From Saprospiraceae bacterium (GTDB lineage Bacteria; Bacteroidota; Bacteroidia; Chitinophagales; Saprospiraceae), in contig JALZVB010000380.1 of NCBI GenBank assembly GCA_023300835.1, positions 1 to 7,077 on the forward strand: DNA of 7,077 nt, given 5' to 3'. This document shows positions 6,236 through 7,077 of this stretch, piece by piece. The notes below the pieces were generated by a model. The model searched no databases. It was not told the origin of the DNA and saw only the letters and a list, made by a program, of their open reading frames with translations. The translations under genes were made by a program, and so were the position numbers. Position 1 is the first letter of the stretch. Each line of letters begins with the position of its first letter.

Positions 6236-6883
6236 GTGAAAAGAACTGGAGCAGTAATAGGATTGATAATGCTGGTATTGATAATAGACCAAACCCTTAA
6301 GTTTTATATTAAACTGAATTATCCTTTGGGTGGAGGCTTTGATATACTGGGGCAGGATTGGGCTAAGATACATTTTATAGAAAACAAAGGAATGGCATTT
6401 GGCTTATCCTTTGGAGGAGTGATAGGTAAATATGTGCTCAGTATATTTAGAATTATCATGGTAGGTACACTAATATATCTACTCAATCATATGATTAGAA
6501 ACAAAGAATCTTACGGTCTACAATTAAGCTTTGCATTGATAATTGCAGGCGCCATAGGTAACATTATTGACAGTGCATTTTATGGTCTTATCTTTTCTAA
6601 TACTTCTTACCACTTAGGTAATATAGCGGAGTTGTTTCCTGCCGGGGGAGGGTATGCGCCTTTCTTACAAGGTAAGGTGGTCGATATGTTTTATTTCCCT
6701 ATGATTAATTCTACTTACCCAGAGTGGTTACCTGTATTAGGCGGAGATAGTTTCTCTTTTTTCAGACCTGTATTCAATGTTGCTGATAGTGCCATATCAG
6801 TAGGAGTGGTATTGATATTGATGTTTCATCGGTCTTACTTTGTGAGTAAGGAAATAGAAAAGGATAGTTCAATTACAAATTAA
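6236..6883 (+). CDS. lspA: Lipoprotein signal peptidase (signal peptidase II)
   Basis: This 215-residue inner-membrane aspartyl protease cleaves the signal peptide of diacylglyceryl-modified prolipoproteins before the lipid-bearing Cys; it is the target of globomycin. Family signatures are clear: Asp18 and Lys22 in the first helix, ENKGMAFG (49-56), GAIGNIIDS with catalytic Asp112, and FNVADSAIS with catalytic Asp184. Four membrane segments lie near 5-24, 66-86, 97-117 and 181-198. The protein is longer than the 164-residue E. coli enzyme, because about 60 residues (121-178, rich in Gly, Pro and aromatics) separate the two catalytic regions on the periplasmic side. As I recall, Bacteroidota LspA proteins are typically longer in this way. 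GTG 6236 is the start: the dksA-like stop codon is in frame just upstream, and the next ATG would cut into the first helix. The gap to the upstream gene is 15 bases, with an A-rich rather than classical ribosome site. Confidence 0.97.
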   Translation: MKRTGAVIGLIMLVLIIDQTLKFYIKLNYPLGGGFDILGQDWAKIHFIENKGMAFGLSFGGVIGKYVLSIFRIIMVGTLIYLLNHMIRNKESYGLQLSFALIIAGAIGNIIDSAFYGLIFSNTSYHLGNIAELFPAGGGYAPFLQGKVVDMFYFPMINSTYPEWLPVLGGDSFSFFRPVFNVADSAISVGVVLILMFHRSYFVSKEIEKDSSITN

Positions 6884-6884
6884 C

Positions 6885-7013
6885 TTAAGAATACCGCACA
6901 TGTTTTAATAGAATTTTGCTCATCTCTTCGTCGGAAATATTCATCATAACTAAGGCTATGCCTGCGTCTTTCGCCTTAATTTGAACAAATTCTCTGTAAA
7001 TCTTATTCAGCAC
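6885..7013 (-). CDS. Short open frame or gene remnant convergent with lspA
   Basis: A 42-codon minus-strand frame starts at GTG 7013, right after an in-frame TAG, and ends one base past the lspA stop. The peptide (LNKIYREFVQIKAKDAG, then IALVMMNISDEEMSKILLKH) looks protein-like, mostly helical and charged. Its end, ISDEEMSKIL, loosely recalls the C-terminal helix of Rpn/PD-(D/E)XK transposase-like proteins, but this is only a resemblance. There is no start signal, and a terminator-like sequence lies just upstream. It may be the decayed end of a lost gene or chance. I do not recognise a function. Confidence 0.25.
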   Translation of the reverse strand: MLNKIYREFVQIKAKDAGIALVMMNISDEEMSKILLKHVRYS

Positions 7014-7050
7014 CTAAACTAGTATTAGTAAGACTTTAAGATGTCTAGAT

Positions 7051-7077
7051 AAAAAAAGGGGTTGTTCATTTTTGAAC
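7051..7077. terminator. Left arm and loop of a probable terminator cut by the window edge
   Basis: Seven A residues (7051-7057) are followed by GGGGTTGTTCA (7058-7068), a TTTT loop (7069-7072) and TGAAC (7073-7077). GTTCA and TGAAC already pair. If the next bases beyond the window are AACCCC and then a T-run, this is a complete bidirectional intrinsic terminator. It would end the dksA-like/lspA transcript about 190 bases after lspA, and possibly a convergent gene to the right. The right arm is not visible, so the call is a prediction. Confidence 0.5.

Noticed and set aside
6155..6373. 72-codon minus-strand frame across the dksA-like/lspA junction
   Set aside because: It is antisense to two well-supported genes and its peptide is low-complexity Tyr/Ser/Phe.

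Overview
The window looks like chromosomal DNA from a member of the Bacteroidota. The sequence is AT-rich. Starts lack clear Shine-Dalgarno sites and have A-rich leaders instead. The best promoter has the Bacteroidota TAnnTTT(G/C) shape. A DksA-like gene sits directly before lspA, a pairing familiar in this phylum. The large exported protein has the propeller plus MopE-type calcium-repeat layout common in gliding and marine Bacteroidota, which suggests a Saprospiria- or Flavobacteriia-like organism. Genus cannot be read from this sequence.

Left half (1-3446, minus strand): one very long open frame with no internal stop. It runs off the left edge and encodes the first 1148 residues of a secreted protein. 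In order it has a signal peptide, a short conserved N-terminal segment, a sortilin/BNR-type beta-propeller with about eleven Asp-boxes, a linker module, a PPC-like beta-sandwich and a MopE-type cysteine/aspartate repeat flanked by calcium-binding DTDGDGYG loops. The C-terminus is outside the window; a type IX secretion sorting domain is expected there but not seen.

Middle (3447-5600, minus strand): a gene-poor spacer containing a hairpin that probably terminates the next gene upstream. That gene is a complete DEAD-box RNA helicase of the RhlE type, with all helicase motifs and a long basic, disordered Asn/Lys/Ser/Arg tail. Its leader carries a promoter match and two competing small hairpins.

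Right part (5601-7077): an AT-rich divergent intergenic region holds two perfect inverted repeats. A two-gene plus-strand operon follows: a DksA/TraR-family regulator that has lost three of the four zinc cysteines, and lspA (lipoprotein signal peptidase, GTG start). Beyond lspA is a short convergent reading frame of doubtful status. At the right edge is what looks like the left arm and loop of a strong terminator cut by the window end.

The genes share housekeeping and envelope themes: RNA remodelling (rhlE), transcription control (DksA-like), lipoprotein maturation (lspA) and a large exported surface or secreted protein. No mobile element, CRISPR array, tRNA or rRNA was recognised. No convincing new multi-gene system was found; the items worth checking are listed as findings.
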